Below the pieces are notes generated by a model. It was not told the DNA's origin. It was given only the letters and a program-made list of their open reading frames with translations, and made no database searches. The translations under genes and the position numbers were made by a program. From Setophaga petechia (lineage: Eukaryota > Chordata > Aves > Passeriformes > Parulidae), in NCBI GenBank assembly GCA_024362935.1, contig JANCRA010000032.1, positions 2,976,001-3,040,000 of the forward strand: DNA of 64,000 nucleotides, given 5' to 3'. Each line of letters begins with the position of its first letter. Positions within the stretch are counted from its first letter, which is position 1. Positions 24,301 through 38,037 of this stretch are shown here, in pieces.

Positions 24301-27300
24301 ATGCATGTGCCAGAGGCTGCAAGTCTGCCTTTCCTCTTCTCCTTCTAAAGGCAACGTAGGAAGGAAGAAAAGGAAGATGGGAATGATGGGAATGACAAAC
24401 AAAGTCCCTTAGGGCTGCTGGGAACCAGGGTCTAGCTGTCCCCTAAGCAGCACCTTCCCCACCAGCAGGCATCACCTTCCTGGGCATGAAACAACACAAA
24501 CCTCCCTGGATATGCATGACACCAGGGCCACAGCAGATCCTCAAAAAAGCACATTAAAGTGTCTCAAAGGATCATTGCAAAGCAATAAATTTACTTGGCA
24601 GGTCTTTATGACTTTTTGAGGGGGGATTTTTATCTGTTAAATTAGAATCATGGGATTCTTTAACCACACTTCCCTGTTTTTTCTGTTTTGGGTTTTTTTT
24701 AATTTTATTTGACCAATTGTTCATTTAGAGCAGTTATGTTTGATTGTGCCAGTAAGTAATAGGTGAGAGGTACTTGTGAATTATTTGGCTTCTAAATTTT
24801 CACAGAGAAGGGCCTATTCTCTTCTGTGTGAATGTGTGGGTGAGAGGCAGTGTCTCAGCCTGAAAGAGTTCTGTGCCTGAGTCAAGAATGAAAAAACCTT
24901 TTAAAATCTTGATAACAATCGAACACATTAGATACACTGCTATGCAAAGTAAATTTTGTAGGATGTAACATACCTACTTTTGAAATAAACAACTCTTTCT
25001 TTTTGGCTAAAATGGTAGAAGATTGCAGACCATGTTAAAGATAGCATGTGTCATGGTTAAGTCATACATGTTGGAAAAATACCTAATTTAATTTTAGTTA
25101 TTTCTATTTATTTCTGCCTTTCAAAATTATAAAATTTGCCGGTTAGAAAAATGTAATGTCTGAACTAAAACTTTTTTGCATCCAGTTTCAATCCAGGCCT
25201 AATTTTACTTCTCAGTTAAAAACACTTTAGAGCAAACAGTCATAATATGATCTGGCCCCTCTCTGACTGCAAAAAGGGCAGCCTACTATAAATACAGTCC
25301 TTGAGAAAATGAAGGTCTTCCATTAGGAGAAGGAATTTGAAATTTCATGCCATTCCAGTTTGGAACAAAGCCCTCCAATTTTGAATTTACCCGTGAAACA
25401 GAACCTCAAAAGAAAGCAATAATAATGAAAAATAAAGCAGAAAGTGTTTGGTCTGGTAATTTGTAAAGAAAATGTCACCAGACAGACTCCCTGGAAATGT
25501 TAAGTGAGCAAAAAAACCCAACCTTGTAACTTTAGAAAATGAGCCATTTGAGATTTTTGGATCTCAGTTTACATCAAAAAATCTTCAATGGTTCCAGAGT
25601 CTGAATACTTTCCCTGCTCATCAGGTTGCCAGTGAGGGTGTTGGGGGAGCTAGTTGTGCCCTGCTGGACTGCTGCTGTACCTTCCCACCAGCATATGTGA
25701 CATAGCTGTGGTAAAAAACTGTTCCACCATAAGGCCTTTGTTTAATTTCACAAATGCTCCAGTTTTTATTTGGGAGAAAACCCAGGCTGTTCAAAGAACA
25801 CACATTTCCATTCACTGAAATTTAAGAAACCTAGAACAGTAGGAACCATTCCTCAGTGGTAGATTAAATCCAATACCTTCCAAGAGAGAGGAAAGGATAA
25901 AAAATTTCCTACAACTTACATCAAAATTGAGGCAGTCATGAAAAAACGGAGCAGACACCTGGATGGGACTGCATGGGGGAGCAAAGTATCTCAGATCACA
26001 GCAACGTGACTCTTTGCAGGAGCATTTCAGGCCTAATCAGCCACAACTAATCCCCATGCAGAAATCACAGAGTACCTCATTCTTTGTACTAACTCATGCT
26101 GGTTTTTTTTTGCCTGCAAAGAAACTGGACAGAGTTCTGTATCTGTGTAGTATCCTCTTCACCCCCCAGAGGATAAAGGGCCAGCCAAAGCACAGACTTC
26201 TTGCACAGTGTTGTCCCCACTGGGGCTCCATGAAGACACTGTTCTGAGGAATCCCTTGCCCATCCTGAGCACAAGCATGTCTTTTTCATGGGATTGGCCT
26301 CCTGCAGAATCTGACTGTTCTCCCCTAAGCAAGCCAGTCTCTCCTTTCCTTTCTGCCTCCATTGTTGCCAGGGTCAGAACAAAAGCAAGGGCAAGAAGAA
26401 AATGCTCTTGAATCTAAAATTAAAAACTACAGAGGACAGAAGGCAGATAGCCCTACCAATGACAAAGACAAACCCAGAAATTTAGCTGAGATTTCTAAAC
26501 CATCTTTGCAGGAAGGCAGGAAAAACCAACCGGAGCAAGCATGGCATCATCCATGGGGCTGGTGCCAGAAAGCCCTGTTGTGCCTGGCTGATTACTGAAC
26601 GATTAAAGCTTGAAGGGGGGATCTCCTTCCATCTGCTGCATGGACTGCTGCCTCACTCACAGGGAACTGAGATTTCTCCTTTGCATTGCTGCACCTGCTC
26701 TGGAGACTCCCCAAGCTACAGCTAGGATGCAACTCACAGGCACACAGGAGTCAAAACCCCCAAACTTGTGTCATGTAACTGGACCAGGCTGAGGTGTTGC
26801 TGCTTACTATGAATTTTCACCTTTTCTCAAAATGAAGAGTGGTGATTTGTGTGAACAGAGTGGCCGCCGGTTTCTTGCTTTTGGTGCTGTGTAAACCTGA
26901 GCTCTTTCATCAGACTGCCAGGAAATAGATACAAATGTATTTATAACATTTCACTTTTTTCAGCCGAGCCCTAAAAATAGCACATGTTACTCGTAGTGTA
27001 GGGCTCTCTGTTCTCTTATCCGACTGCTGAAGTAAGAAAGGCATAATGTTATCAGCTGTCCTCCCACCTGTTTGAAGAAAGCAAGTTTTATCTACCAGAA
27101 TTACCATCAGGGTTAAAATCCCTTTTGTTTTACAACATGTTCATTGCCTACGGGGACTTTTATTGTCCAGATGTTCAAACCTCACTGAAATATCATAAGT
27201 AGTATCAATAATAAGGTAAACTGAATTTATTAACAAACTTTCTGCCTACAGCTGTGCACTCATGATATATCTAAGTGGTGTTCAGAGCATCAATTCCACA

Positions 27301-30300
27301 AAACATTAGGTCAGAGCTCCTTTGATCCACATTTATGAAGATGGACAGACAGGTTAGACAAGATTATGCCTCCAAGGGTCATAAAAATGTAGAAGTTTCC
27401 CAACTGTGAACTGATTTTTCAAAGAAAATTATGTGCACAATTTAACTGGATGGCCATATATGCCTTCCAGGTTTTATATTGTTAATGTTTGTTTCCTCTT
27501 GGATTGTTGCTGCTCTAATACTCACACTTTTTATTTTTTGCCTCAGATACACACATTAAAAAAACACTCTCACGCTTCTTGTCCTGTTTGATTTATTCCA
27601 AAGAAATTAAATTACATTTTTATAAGCCTGTGTTACCACAAATGATAGCTGAAGATTTGCTGAAAAAAATTAATTCCTGATCTGTTGCCGTGAAGCGTCC
27701 TCGCTAGCACTGCACTGACTCCGTCTTTCAAAACCAGATGGAAGCAGTCCAACAGTATGATTAACTTCTTAGTCCCCGCAATTTCCTATTGCTCTACTTG
27801 CCCTAGATTTCAGGATTGACCTCCTGCTTCACTGCAAAATGCACAGTTGCTCAGTTTGATAAATCACACGAATACTTTTTTGATCACAGTTATCTACTAT
27901 TTACTACATACCCAGCGAGGTTAATCATATGCTGAGGCACTTCATATGCTGCACACATACACACTCTTCTTCCCAATAGCACTTTGCATATTCTTCATGC
28001 TGCCAGCCAGCAATGAGACCTGTTTTCTCCTTACTAATATATGAAAGACCACAGACCTACACCCTGCCTTTTTACCTTTCACATTCATGCTCTAATTATC
28101 CTCACACTGTTTCTTAAAAGACCAAGGAAGTAAAAGAAAATATGTGAGAAATTACCAGGCAGACTTTTCTTCTGGCAGATAGATATTTTTCAAAATGCAG
28201 ATGTTTCTGGGAACTAGAACTGACTGACTTCCCCCCGATATCTTTGGGGAGCAAATGCATGAGGTTGCCCATAGGGAGAAGGGAAATGTTTGGTTGTCAT
28301 GATAGCAAGACACTATCACTTCCTTGAAGAGAAAAATACATCTTAACTTTTCTTTTTCTGTCTTTAAACTTCAAATGAATTCCAGTTTTTAGTAGGGCTC
28401 AAAGTTACAGTTCTTTGGGACAGCTCTGCTCCACCTTCTCACATCACAATACCTCCACATCACATCTTTGGTGCTAGGATAGAACAATTCTAAATAAACA
28501 CCAGCAATACTCAAGGTATGAGAAAACATCCAGCAGCAAAAAGATGAGTGCTACAGGTCTCGCTCGCAAATTAAATAGAGGGAGTTTTACAGACATACCT
28601 ATTCCTTTTCACTCCAAGCTATTGACACCAGCTCTTCTTCTAAAGACCCTTTACACTAATTCACAACATTCTCCACTACTGCAAAAACTATCCTAGATAC
28701 AATGTGTATCATTACTCTTCCACCTTCACATTCTGTAACTAGCAGGACTGAGAAACTCCAGACCATTCCAAGGAGCAGCTGCCCTTTTCTACCCTATACT
28801 GGGGCAGGGGCCAGGGAAGGTGTAAGTGTGAGACACCAGCATCTCCAAACAGCCAAACTTTCATGCAAGACATGAATGACAAATTCATATATTCCCTCTC
28901 AGAGGTATTCTCTTTTTCCTCCCAAAGATACCCCAGAAAGTGTAAGCAGTGTGCTAACGCTGAGAGCTGCATGCCTGGCTGTGGCAGCGAGCACTGTGCA
29001 TGTTCGCTTTTCTCTGGCCAGCTACTGACTCCTGTGGAGCCTGTGATCTCAGTTCCGTCACTCTCTGCCGGGTCCCAGGTCAGCTGTCCCAAGCCAAGGC
29101 TTCCCCTGGGCTGTCACTGATTGCACAATGCTGCCACATGAAGCTTTCTGGCCAGCCAGCTAGCTGAGTCACTCACTGATATGCTGACCACGTAGCTTCT
29201 CGTGTGGAGAGCTCTCATGGTGTGAAAGGTGATGTTATCAAAAACATCATTCCAACACAAACATTAAGTATGTGAGTGACATGAAGCACATGAGTGTTTT
29301 TGCTAGCTGTCACTGGACTCTTTACTTACTTTAGGGTATCACAAGTTTAACTGCTTTGCATAATCACAGCTGAAGCAGATACTTGAGAACAAGAACACTT
29401 GGCCTCTTTTCACAAAAAGTTTTAAGGCTGCTTGGACAGCTGCCTTGCCTGCCTTAAGTGATCTATTAAAAAATCTAAATTGCCTCTTATTGTTGCTTTA
29501 ATATTTCAGGCAGTGCCTCCCCAGGCCTACTAACAAAAATAGTGTATCTCAATGTGGCTTTGTCTGAAGAAGAGCTGTGCTACACATCCTGCTGGACTAA
29601 TCATCAATTCTCTGTCTGCTTACAATATCAGGGCAAGGGACTGGGTTGCCCAAGGTCAACCTTTTTGATTTTTCTTGCACCTGAGTGCTAAATGCATGCA
29701 TGCAGCCATGAGAGGCAGTACTGGAGCACCTCTGCTTCCAAATGTCTCACCCCACAGATGTGAGGCTCCACTGCTTCTCAGCTGCCCAAACCCTTCACTT
29801 CTCCAATGAGGAAGGGGGAAAATTCATTTGCCCTTCAGGATCCTGCATGCTACTGGCCAGGCTCATGAGGATAAACCAGCTCATGTCTGGTACAGCCCTC
29901 ATTTTTGTGTGATCAGACATGGACAGACAAGGCATGGTTACATGGAAGTGCAATATCCCTCCTGCCCACACTGAAGGTCAAGACAGGCTGTGTAGCTCAC
30001 CAACCACCACGAATGGGGCTTGTCTCCACTGGAAAATGGATCCTAGTGCTGAAATGTCTGCTCTGTCAACAGCAAGAGGTGGTAGATCTAAAAGGTTTAT
30101 CACAGCCCATGCTTCAGAGTGCAGGTCTGGAGGACACATTTGTATCACCGGGGTGCTGAGGGCAAGCTATTGGGCTGGACTCTTTACAGGCCTTATCAGC
30201 TGGGAATGGCAGGCCTGCCAGCACAGCCATATGGCTGCTGAGAGGACTGGGCTCAGCTCTGCCTGTACCTTACATGCCTGCACTGAAGTTTGTATGGGCA

Positions 30301-33300
30301 GAGCTGGTGGGTTTTGCCTGCCTCCTGCAGTACAAGCACACAGAAAGGAGAGCAGGTCTGATCATGGCTGTGAAGTCAGCACATCTCCCAAGTACCACCC
30401 AAGCACTCGGCAAAGGACCTGTCTTTCCCTGAGAGACAACCAGAGAGGAAATTCAGCAGTGGTACACCACTTTCCCCTAAGTGTCCAAAACTCTTCAGCA
30501 GATCCATTTGGCCTACACTCCAGCACAGAGAATTAAAAACAGCCAGGAGAATAAGAGTGCCCTAGGACCACTGTAAATCTTTTCTTCATGGAAAATCTTA
30601 TCTTGCACATGAATATGAGCTGTGAGTAAATTTAATGTGTGGATTAAGTACTGTACAGTCTCCCTCATGGTGGGCTTTTCAGCCTAAAAAGAACAAAAGA
30701 ATAATAATGAGTGTTGTGTTTGGGTAGGATTGCAAACAGCTGTAATTTACAGCTGGACGTTCTCCATTGCAAATGTATCCAGCAAGCAAGTGCTTCTGGG
30801 TTAGTGGAACAGACTGCAAAAAAAATTAGCTTTTAACTTCAGCCTTAAGGTCAGAGTTCTGGAACCATGGGAGTCAATAATAAAATCTATTTATCTCAGT
30901 GGGATTAAGCAAGTTTAAGACCTGGCTTAACCACACTGCTTACTGTTAAATAACAACAGAACACACTGGATATTTTAGTTACAGACATTTTTCTTCACTT
31001 GAAAGCTGTTCAGGCAGTGGATATAGGAGACAATTGAAAATATGCCAGCTCTATACCATTAAGGTATATGAGTTAAGTTCTTGCTCTTCTCTGTCCCAGA
31101 AAGTGAGCAATCTGTATAGTTTGACCGCTTTACTGAAGAGCACAATAAAATTAAAACCAAACTGTGCTGAATAAACACCGAGGGCTTTTCATGTGAGAAT
31201 GAAAAGCTAATGGGGCCAGTGCATCTTTGCTGACAAAACAGTCAGTGCATGTGCAGAGCAACCTGTCTTCTGGAAGCAGAAAAGCTGTTTCAGTCAAGCT
31301 TCTGGGTCACTAATCTTTGTGTTTGCACATAAATCTGCTGGGGGTTACTGTGTCATTCTGAAAACAAGACTGAGCGTGATACACTAGAGAAATCAATGGC
31401 TAGATTTAAAAACTCTCTTTTATGTTTGTTTAGTTTTCTTTCCTCATCTTTTACTTTAACTGTTACCTCTTTAACAGAACCTGAAAGCAGGAACTGCAAG
31501 AGGAACTTCTGGAGAGTATTTTTTTAAAAAAGAGCAAAACTACTGAAAGCTTTATAGTAAGCTGCCATCTCCCTTGTTTCTGGGAAGTGCTGTTGTGTGG
31601 CTGGGAGCTCTGAGTTGCTACTGGGACACAACTAATGAGCAGCAGTATCACAGGCATCCTTGCTCTAGCCAAGAAGAAACAGAAACTGCTGTCACAGTGG
31701 GGGATTTTGGCCCCTTGCCCTCCCATTTGCTCGCTGCAGTGAGGTCATGGGTGGCAGGGAGGCAAACCCCCAGGGTGCACCCCCAGCCTTCCCAGCACCC
31801 CCTCCAGAATCGGGGGAAGGAGGGTACCCTGGAAGCCAAATTTTTGCAGAGCTGGTTGAAAAGACTGTAGTCCCTGAGCTTGCTTTTAGGGCCAGACAGG
31901 GAAATATTTGATCATAAATCCTAAATCTGAGCCATGATGGTTATTAATACTGAGGCCCTTCTACTCTGTGGATGAAGGCAGCCTGCAGCCAGCTACCTCA
32001 CCACCCTTGACGAGGTAGGGAACATCTATCCATCACCAGCACTTTTCTTTCCAGGGGGAGAGAAATCAAACTGCGGGATTTGGGGTTTGTTAATTACCTC
32101 CAGGGCCACTCCTGCAGGAATGTTCCACATGCAGCCCAGGGGGAGAATGCTGTGAAAAAAATCCCCATGTTTCCTTTGGTCACGGTATTGTCCCCACCAA
32201 GTGTAAAATCTGCTTTGCCTTGGCAGTGAGCTTGCACACCTCCAGGGAGAGGGGCATAATGCTGACTCCAACTCCACTTTCTTTTTGCATTCATTCCAGT
32301 TACAGCAAATACTTCTGAGCCCTATAACTGTGCCAGCAATTTCACCCACATCCCATACATTTTACTCTGATTTTTTTTTCCCTTAAAGCGGGGCAAAAAA
32401 TTCTAAACAAAACAGTGTTTGTAAACTTGGGGAGGGAAGGTCAATAATTTTGGCGGTCTTACCCTCCAAGCAGAGAGAAATGTTATTCATCCATGCACAA
32501 CATATAATTCAGCCTAAGTGACAGGCTCTGCTCTGGAGAAATCCTGGCCTGAGCTGGCTTCCAGAGTCAATTACCACTTATTCCCAGGGAGGCGGGGGGC
32601 TGGGGGCCAGACGGAGCAGAGGGGGCTGCCAACAAGACATGGGGAAATTTACTCTGTGTCAGCCTGCATGACACAGTACCTCATTTGTGGAAAAATGTAA
32701 ATCTGCTAGTTCTTTTTCACAGGCACTAAAATGTACAGTGTCTCCTCCCCCTTCCCTACCCCCTTTCCCAAAACTGGAAAAGAAATCAGGACCGTCTTAG
32801 AAAGCTACCTTATATTTCAATCAATCCTCTTTCATAAAAGTCATTTAAGGTAAATACCTGTGCAGACCTACAGCCCAAGTATAACATTTACTATGGCCCA
32901 AATCCCGAATTCCTCACTCAGGCAAATTTCCCATTGAAGTTAATGGATTTTTTTGCTTGAAAAAGAGCTGAGTAAAACCTGAACACTAAGGATTTGGTCC
33001 CCTGCTTATCTGCCTGGAGCACTGCTGCAGTTCCAGAAGAAGTGAAAAAAGTAATTAAATTCGTCCAAAATACCAATCTCTTAAAACTTAAGGGGTAAGA
33101 AAGGGCATTGTTTTTGTTCATAAAACATACAGAGAATCTCATCAAAGGAAGAGTAATTCCCAGGGAAAGGATTTGGAAAAAGTCAAAAGAGAACATCTCA
33201 GAATAAATGAAGTACTTATTGCTGAGAAATGAGCTCAGATATATCTCAGCAAACTCTAAAGCTCAGAATTTACTGCATCATTCATGCCTTCTCCAGTAAG

Positions 33301-33545
33301 TTTCTTATCTCTCGTTTGGTATCACAACAAGGGATTCTGCATACTCTGTATGAAATACAACAAGACTGTGATTTTTGCAGTAATAAACTCTACACATGCA
33401 TGACAAATCCAAGCATGCAAAATGTTTAACATCCCAGTTCACAGATACTTTGGGGACAAAATCCGATTATGAGTTATATGCCACAATAAATAGGGCTCAG
33501 CGTTTCATAAAGCAATTTATAGTTCATAAAAATGACAAAATGTAC

Positions 33546-33586
33546 CTGTCAGATAGAACGCGGAGAGCAGATCTCTGTGCTGCCTG
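33546..33586 (-). CDS. AFF3: AFF3 coding microexon, 41 nt
   Basis: The minus strand shows an acceptor with a pyrimidine-rich lead (cctttcttccag), then 41 nt coding QAAQRSALRVLSD plus the first two bases (AG) of a serine codon, then a donor (GACAG|gtacat). Human AFF3 has QAAQRTALRALSDS here, so only two residues differ (T to S, A to V). The exon was predicted from phase before it was found: the 52-nt exon ends in phase 0 and the serine-rich exon starts with one leftover base, so a connecting exon must have length 2 modulo 3. The donor matches the consensus poorly beyond +3, which may make inclusion regulated. Skipping would shift the frame and meet a stop after 24 codons in the next exon. The residues lie just before the poly-Ser transactivation region of this nuclear elongation factor. 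Confidence 0.95.
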
Positions 33587-34260
33587 CTGGAAGAAAGGGC
33601 AGAGATGTTTATTTTATATTCTGACTTGAAAATTACGAGCACAATCAACACTTTAAAAAATGCGTTACACACATTTTTGTCACATGTCCAAAATGTTAAA
33701 GTACGAGCAAAGTAGCAGAGAGACTATAGTCAAATGGACATTCCAGCCTAGTAAGTGTAAGAACACTTTGTTTGAAATGCCAAAACCCAGAAGATTGTCA
33801 AAGCACCACATGGTATTTGAGGTCTGAACTACTCTATTTAGACAATTTTTTTCTGTAGGTCCCTGAAAATTTGCCAGGGCTCGGTTTTCTGCTTTCCCCT
33901 CTCCCCGTTTCCGCACTCCCACTCCTTTTCCTTTACCATTAGTCTCCTCCCATTCTTCCACAGAAACAAACATCACATATTTGGTTCCTCTGCGATGAAT
34001 TATAAATTTTGCCAAGCTTGTCAGAGCTGCTGCAGACTTTTCATGAACACTACCATGTTAATCTGCTGGCAGCATTTGCCTCCACAGCACAGGATTGACC
34101 TTTTGCTGGTTTGCTCTTCTGTTTTTGCCTAGTGCAACTCTTTGGATGGGGTGGGGAAACATGGTTCTTGTGTTAAGCACCAGGTCTGGGAATGGAAACT
34201 GTAGCCTCTCAAGTTTAATAGGACTACAAAGCTTATCCCTGAGCTAGTCTGCCACTTTAC

Positions 34261-34286
34261 TAATATTATAATATTATAATATTATT
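34261..34286. repeat. TAATAT-type AT microsatellite
   Basis: Repeated taatatta units form an AT-only tract in the 14.7-kb intron. Confidence 0.9.
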
Positions 34287-35718
34287 TTTCCCCCTCCTTC
34301 AATCACTTCAAGTGGTGATTCATGGCTTTGCCACAGTAACCAGCTGCTAAGCAAAGATGAAATCCATAATGTTTTGAAAATCTGCCTTAAAGACTCCATT
34401 CCACTTGGACATGCCCAGAGTGTCCTATCCCCAGCTGCACCTGTCCAGGCTGTGCCTCACATGGCACAGAGCTAAGCAGTACAGACAGTCAAGGGGCAGG
34501 GAAATAAAAGTTTATTTTCTCATTGCAGTTACCAGTAAATACGTTTTGAAACTGTTCTTCCTGTCTTATCAGCCTGCTGGGGCCCGCATCCCTATTTCCC
34601 AACAAGTTAGATGACTTACAGGCATCCTGCTCAGCACCAGAGAGTATGGATGTAACCCTTCTGGCTTGGCAAAAATGCTGCTGACAAGTTGCAAAAGCTT
34701 GAGAAAACCTGACTTGTGGCTGCAGCTGCATTGTATTTCACAGAAAGGTGTGAAAAAATCCACTGACTGGATCCCTGAAGATCTGACAAGAGTGGAAAGA
34801 GTTTCCACTTGATTCTGGAAGCAGGATTTCTTCTCTTGGAACTTTCTAGAATAACTTGTGCCTGCTGGGTTTCTGGGGAGATGTAGCTTGATGTGTATCA
34901 CCCACCAGACTGGCAGAAGACACAGTGGCATGGCTCACAATAGGGTTTTTCCTTAGTGTTGACTTTCTGCAGTGGGAAAAGAACCTGTGGAAAGGGCTTG
35001 GAAGGTCTCAGCAGCTCAGTGGGAGTTTTCTCATGGCATGAACATATTGTTTTCAGTGTTAGGAAAATAATATGGCAAGTCTAGTATTTTTCACTGTTTC
35101 CAGGAGGACATACTATTGTATGCTCTTGTATACAAAACTATCCATGCCACTGGCTACAGGCTTTAAAAGAGCGCAGCCACTCTGCAGTCCCATGGGCTTG
35201 CATCATTTTTCCTCTCTCCTCTGCAAGGGGTTTGTTAGGACAATGTCACACTTTCTTGCAAGTTCAAATTCAGAGGATACCCAAACCTTAGGTTTTAGAA
35301 TGACTTATGGCTTAAACTCTTTTTAAACACCCAGGGCCCACAGGAGTTCCTCTGCTCCCATGCCTAATCACTCCCACTAGCAGAAGGCTATCACCATTTT
35401 GAATTTCAAGCTGCCCAGCTTCAACGCTGAGGCCTGCATGATGTTGCATCTTCGTCTGCAAAACTCAGGAGCTTCTCTCACTATCTGAGCCATTTTCCAT
35501 GGCCAAGTTGTGTAGACAGCATTCAGGTCACCTCTTCTTTTCCTTCCCACGTCAGCCAGGGCCAGTCTTTCCATCTCACACAGCCACTACCTGGCAGTGC
35601 TATTCAAGACATGTCTCATGTTTCCCACTCCTGGCTCAGGCCACCACAGGTTCTCATGTGGTTGTGCAATACAACAGGTTAGAAAACTGATCCAGTCAAA
35701 AAATAACAATTTTCCTTC

Positions 35719-35738
35719 TTTTTTTTTTTTTTTTTTTT
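35719..35738. repeat. Poly-T tract, 20 bases
   Basis: There are 20 consecutive T preceded by a CTT-rich stretch. No flanking element is recognised. Confidence 0.95.
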
Positions 35739-37980
35739 CCTCCTATGTTATTTCTAAGCTAGATCCCTTTTCTGAGCTGCTTCCCCAGGGAGAGGATGTC
35801 ACATCACAGGGTACAGTGTGGGAATATGGACGGCACTGGGGGAGGAGTGGAGACCTTTGCTGCTAACATAAGATCATGTCCACCAGCAAGGTCACTTCCA
35901 CCTGACAGTGCTTCCACTCCCTTCTGGAGCTGAAGAACACTCCTGGAGAAAGGTGCATGGTGGCTGTGGTAGCCAGAAGGCATTGAAGGAGACAGGCTGC
36001 TCTGCAGCCACAGGCCTCATGGATATTGAAGAGATTGCAAAAAAGAAAACATGAATTTTGAGGATGCTAAAAGCCCCTCATATGGGAAGTGGGGTTCATA
36101 GCACTGTTGTATTTCCCTAAAATCTCTAATTTTGAGAGGAATAAGTGCTGGATAATTTCTCTTCCAGGCTTCAGGAAAGCTGCCCTCAGGAGGGAGGAGG
36201 AGAGGTGCCTTGTCTTGACCCATTTGGTGTGCTAATCGAGCCAGGAGACACTGTGTGGAACTGCAGCCTCAAGTGCCAGTCTTCAGGTTCCATCTTGATG
36301 CATTCAGTTGCTGAAAGCTTTGAAAAGGTGATCAATTCTGGATAAGAATGTGGGTTCAGATGACAGGCAGGGACACAGAAAGTAATGTACAAGTGTGTTT
36401 CAGTGAGATCATTCTACTTTTTCAATTACCCTCTCATTTAAAGTCCTTTAATAAACATCCTTCTTCACTGAGGTGCAATGCAGATTGCATGGGGCACCTC
36501 AGTCTTCATCTGGTGGTCACACATTCTCTAAATGAGACTATTGATTTCTTTCTTACACAGGCTGGAAATACAACTGTGTTGGACTGCATATTTGTGTGAC
36601 CCCCTGAGTTGGTAATGGCCCCATTTCTAAATGATGGGGGAATAAGATCCAGTCACAAGTTTATTCTTCCTCCCTGGAGAAACAGATCTATTGCCTGCAA
36701 TGAAAGGCAGTTAGCAACTATCCAGCAATTTTAATTCTAGCCTATATTGCTCCCCTCTCCTGGAGAAAGTAAGCTGTTGTAATTAAAGGTAGTTAGCAGT
36801 TCCCTAGCAGGTATAAATAGTTGCAGCCACTAATTACAGTCTGCTTTCCTGTTCCCCTCCTTGCCACAGGACTGGGCTGCTCAATTTAGGGGCAAATATC
36901 TGCCCTCGCTTCTTGCTATCAGTTTGTGATCCCATTCAAACTCATTCAGGAATCCCCATGGAGGGTTATGACCCATAGTTTGAGGAACTCACAGCTATAG
37001 AAACATTTTTTTGTGATTTATTATGTTTCTAAAATGCTGGTATTATGTATTTAACAATGTAAGCAAAGGGGTGGTACTAAGTATCATATAATGCCTGCAT
37101 GACTATTTTTTTAATAGCTACATTTTGATTGTGCTATTTAATTTGCATTTTATTTTACATCGTTAACAACTTTACTGAGGCCAACTCATCATCCATCAAG
37201 AAATCTGAGAATATGTTCTACAGTCTTTATTATTCCTGGAAGTAAGTTACTATGCTGGTTATAGAAATTCGGGATAAGAAATAATTTTGATATTGCTGAC
37301 AGAATTTAAATATCTCCAAGACTTAGCACTAAAAAGTGCTTTGTGGAAAGCTTAATATTCTCTTGATAAGTGGTAGAATGTGTTCGCTAGCAAGGAACAT
37401 TATCTTTAATTTTCAGTTCTTGGAATCAGTGGGGTTGCTAAATGGAGGAAGATTCTCCTCAATATGAACATGGATATTGGAGGCCAACTCACCACACAGT
37501 AACTTAAATGCTGAGTAGGAAGCAGGGAAGAGAAGAAACCAATCACTCAGGTGTCTCAGGTACTTGAGCTACAGAAACCAGCCACAGTAAACGAGTATGA
37601 ATTATACTGTTTCACTCCATAAAAAATTGCAAATTACAGGACAGTGACTGGTTAGACTTCTTTGATCCCCAGCTGGTTCCGATACATTTAGGGCAGAGTT
37701 TCATTGATCTGTCTATAGTCTACCAATCATTCATGGAAGATTCTAGCTGCACCCCAAGACTACTGGGACAAAACAGGTTTTCAGCCAGCAGTAATCATGA
37801 TCGGGTTCTCAGCCTCCAGAGAATTCATCTCCTTTCTCCATCCTTTATTGCAATGAGCCAGAGTTTGGGAACATATTTAGGTTTCAGTGTGTGTTAAACG
37901 AGCTACCAAAATTAGCTTGAAGTGTGACAAGTTGCAATCTGTTGTTGAAGGGAAATCAGAGAGGAAATTAAATACTTTTA

Positions 37981-38037
37981 TTGTAATTGAGACTGAGCAG
38001 TGAGCTAGCTCATTGTAATTGGGACTGAGCAGTGAGC
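37981..38037. repeat. 32-bp tandem duplication
   Basis: ttgtaattgagactgagcag at 37981 recurs at 38013 with one substitution; 25 bases match 24 to 1. Confidence 0.92.

Larger units (their letters stand above)
5304..33545 (-). other. AFF3: AFF3 intron, 28,242 bp (between microexon and serine-rich exon)
   Basis: This intron is bounded by the microexon donor (gtacat) and the serine-rich exon acceptor (ctggcag). It holds an ancient CR1/L3-like LINE (6.13-7.10 kb), CR1 fragments at 9.99, 11.78 and 17.40 kb, an inverted repeat at 12.33 kb, duplications at 13.76 and 20.47 kb, a 24-T run at 23.06 kb, a GC-rich block at 23.78-24.30 kb and a G-rich stretch at 32.59 kb. In 7.1-9.98, 10.5-11.78, 11.84-17.4, 17.8-23.0 and 24.3-33.5 kb I see otherwise only unrecognised, mostly AT-rich sequence. 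The longest open frame (29919-30536, plus) has no domain I recognise and no gene-like context. Confidence 0.9.

Noticed and set aside
29919..30536. The longest open frame, 205 codons on plus.
   Set aside because: No recognisable domain, signal or splice context. A chance frame in a locally GC-richer part of the AFF3 intron is more likely.
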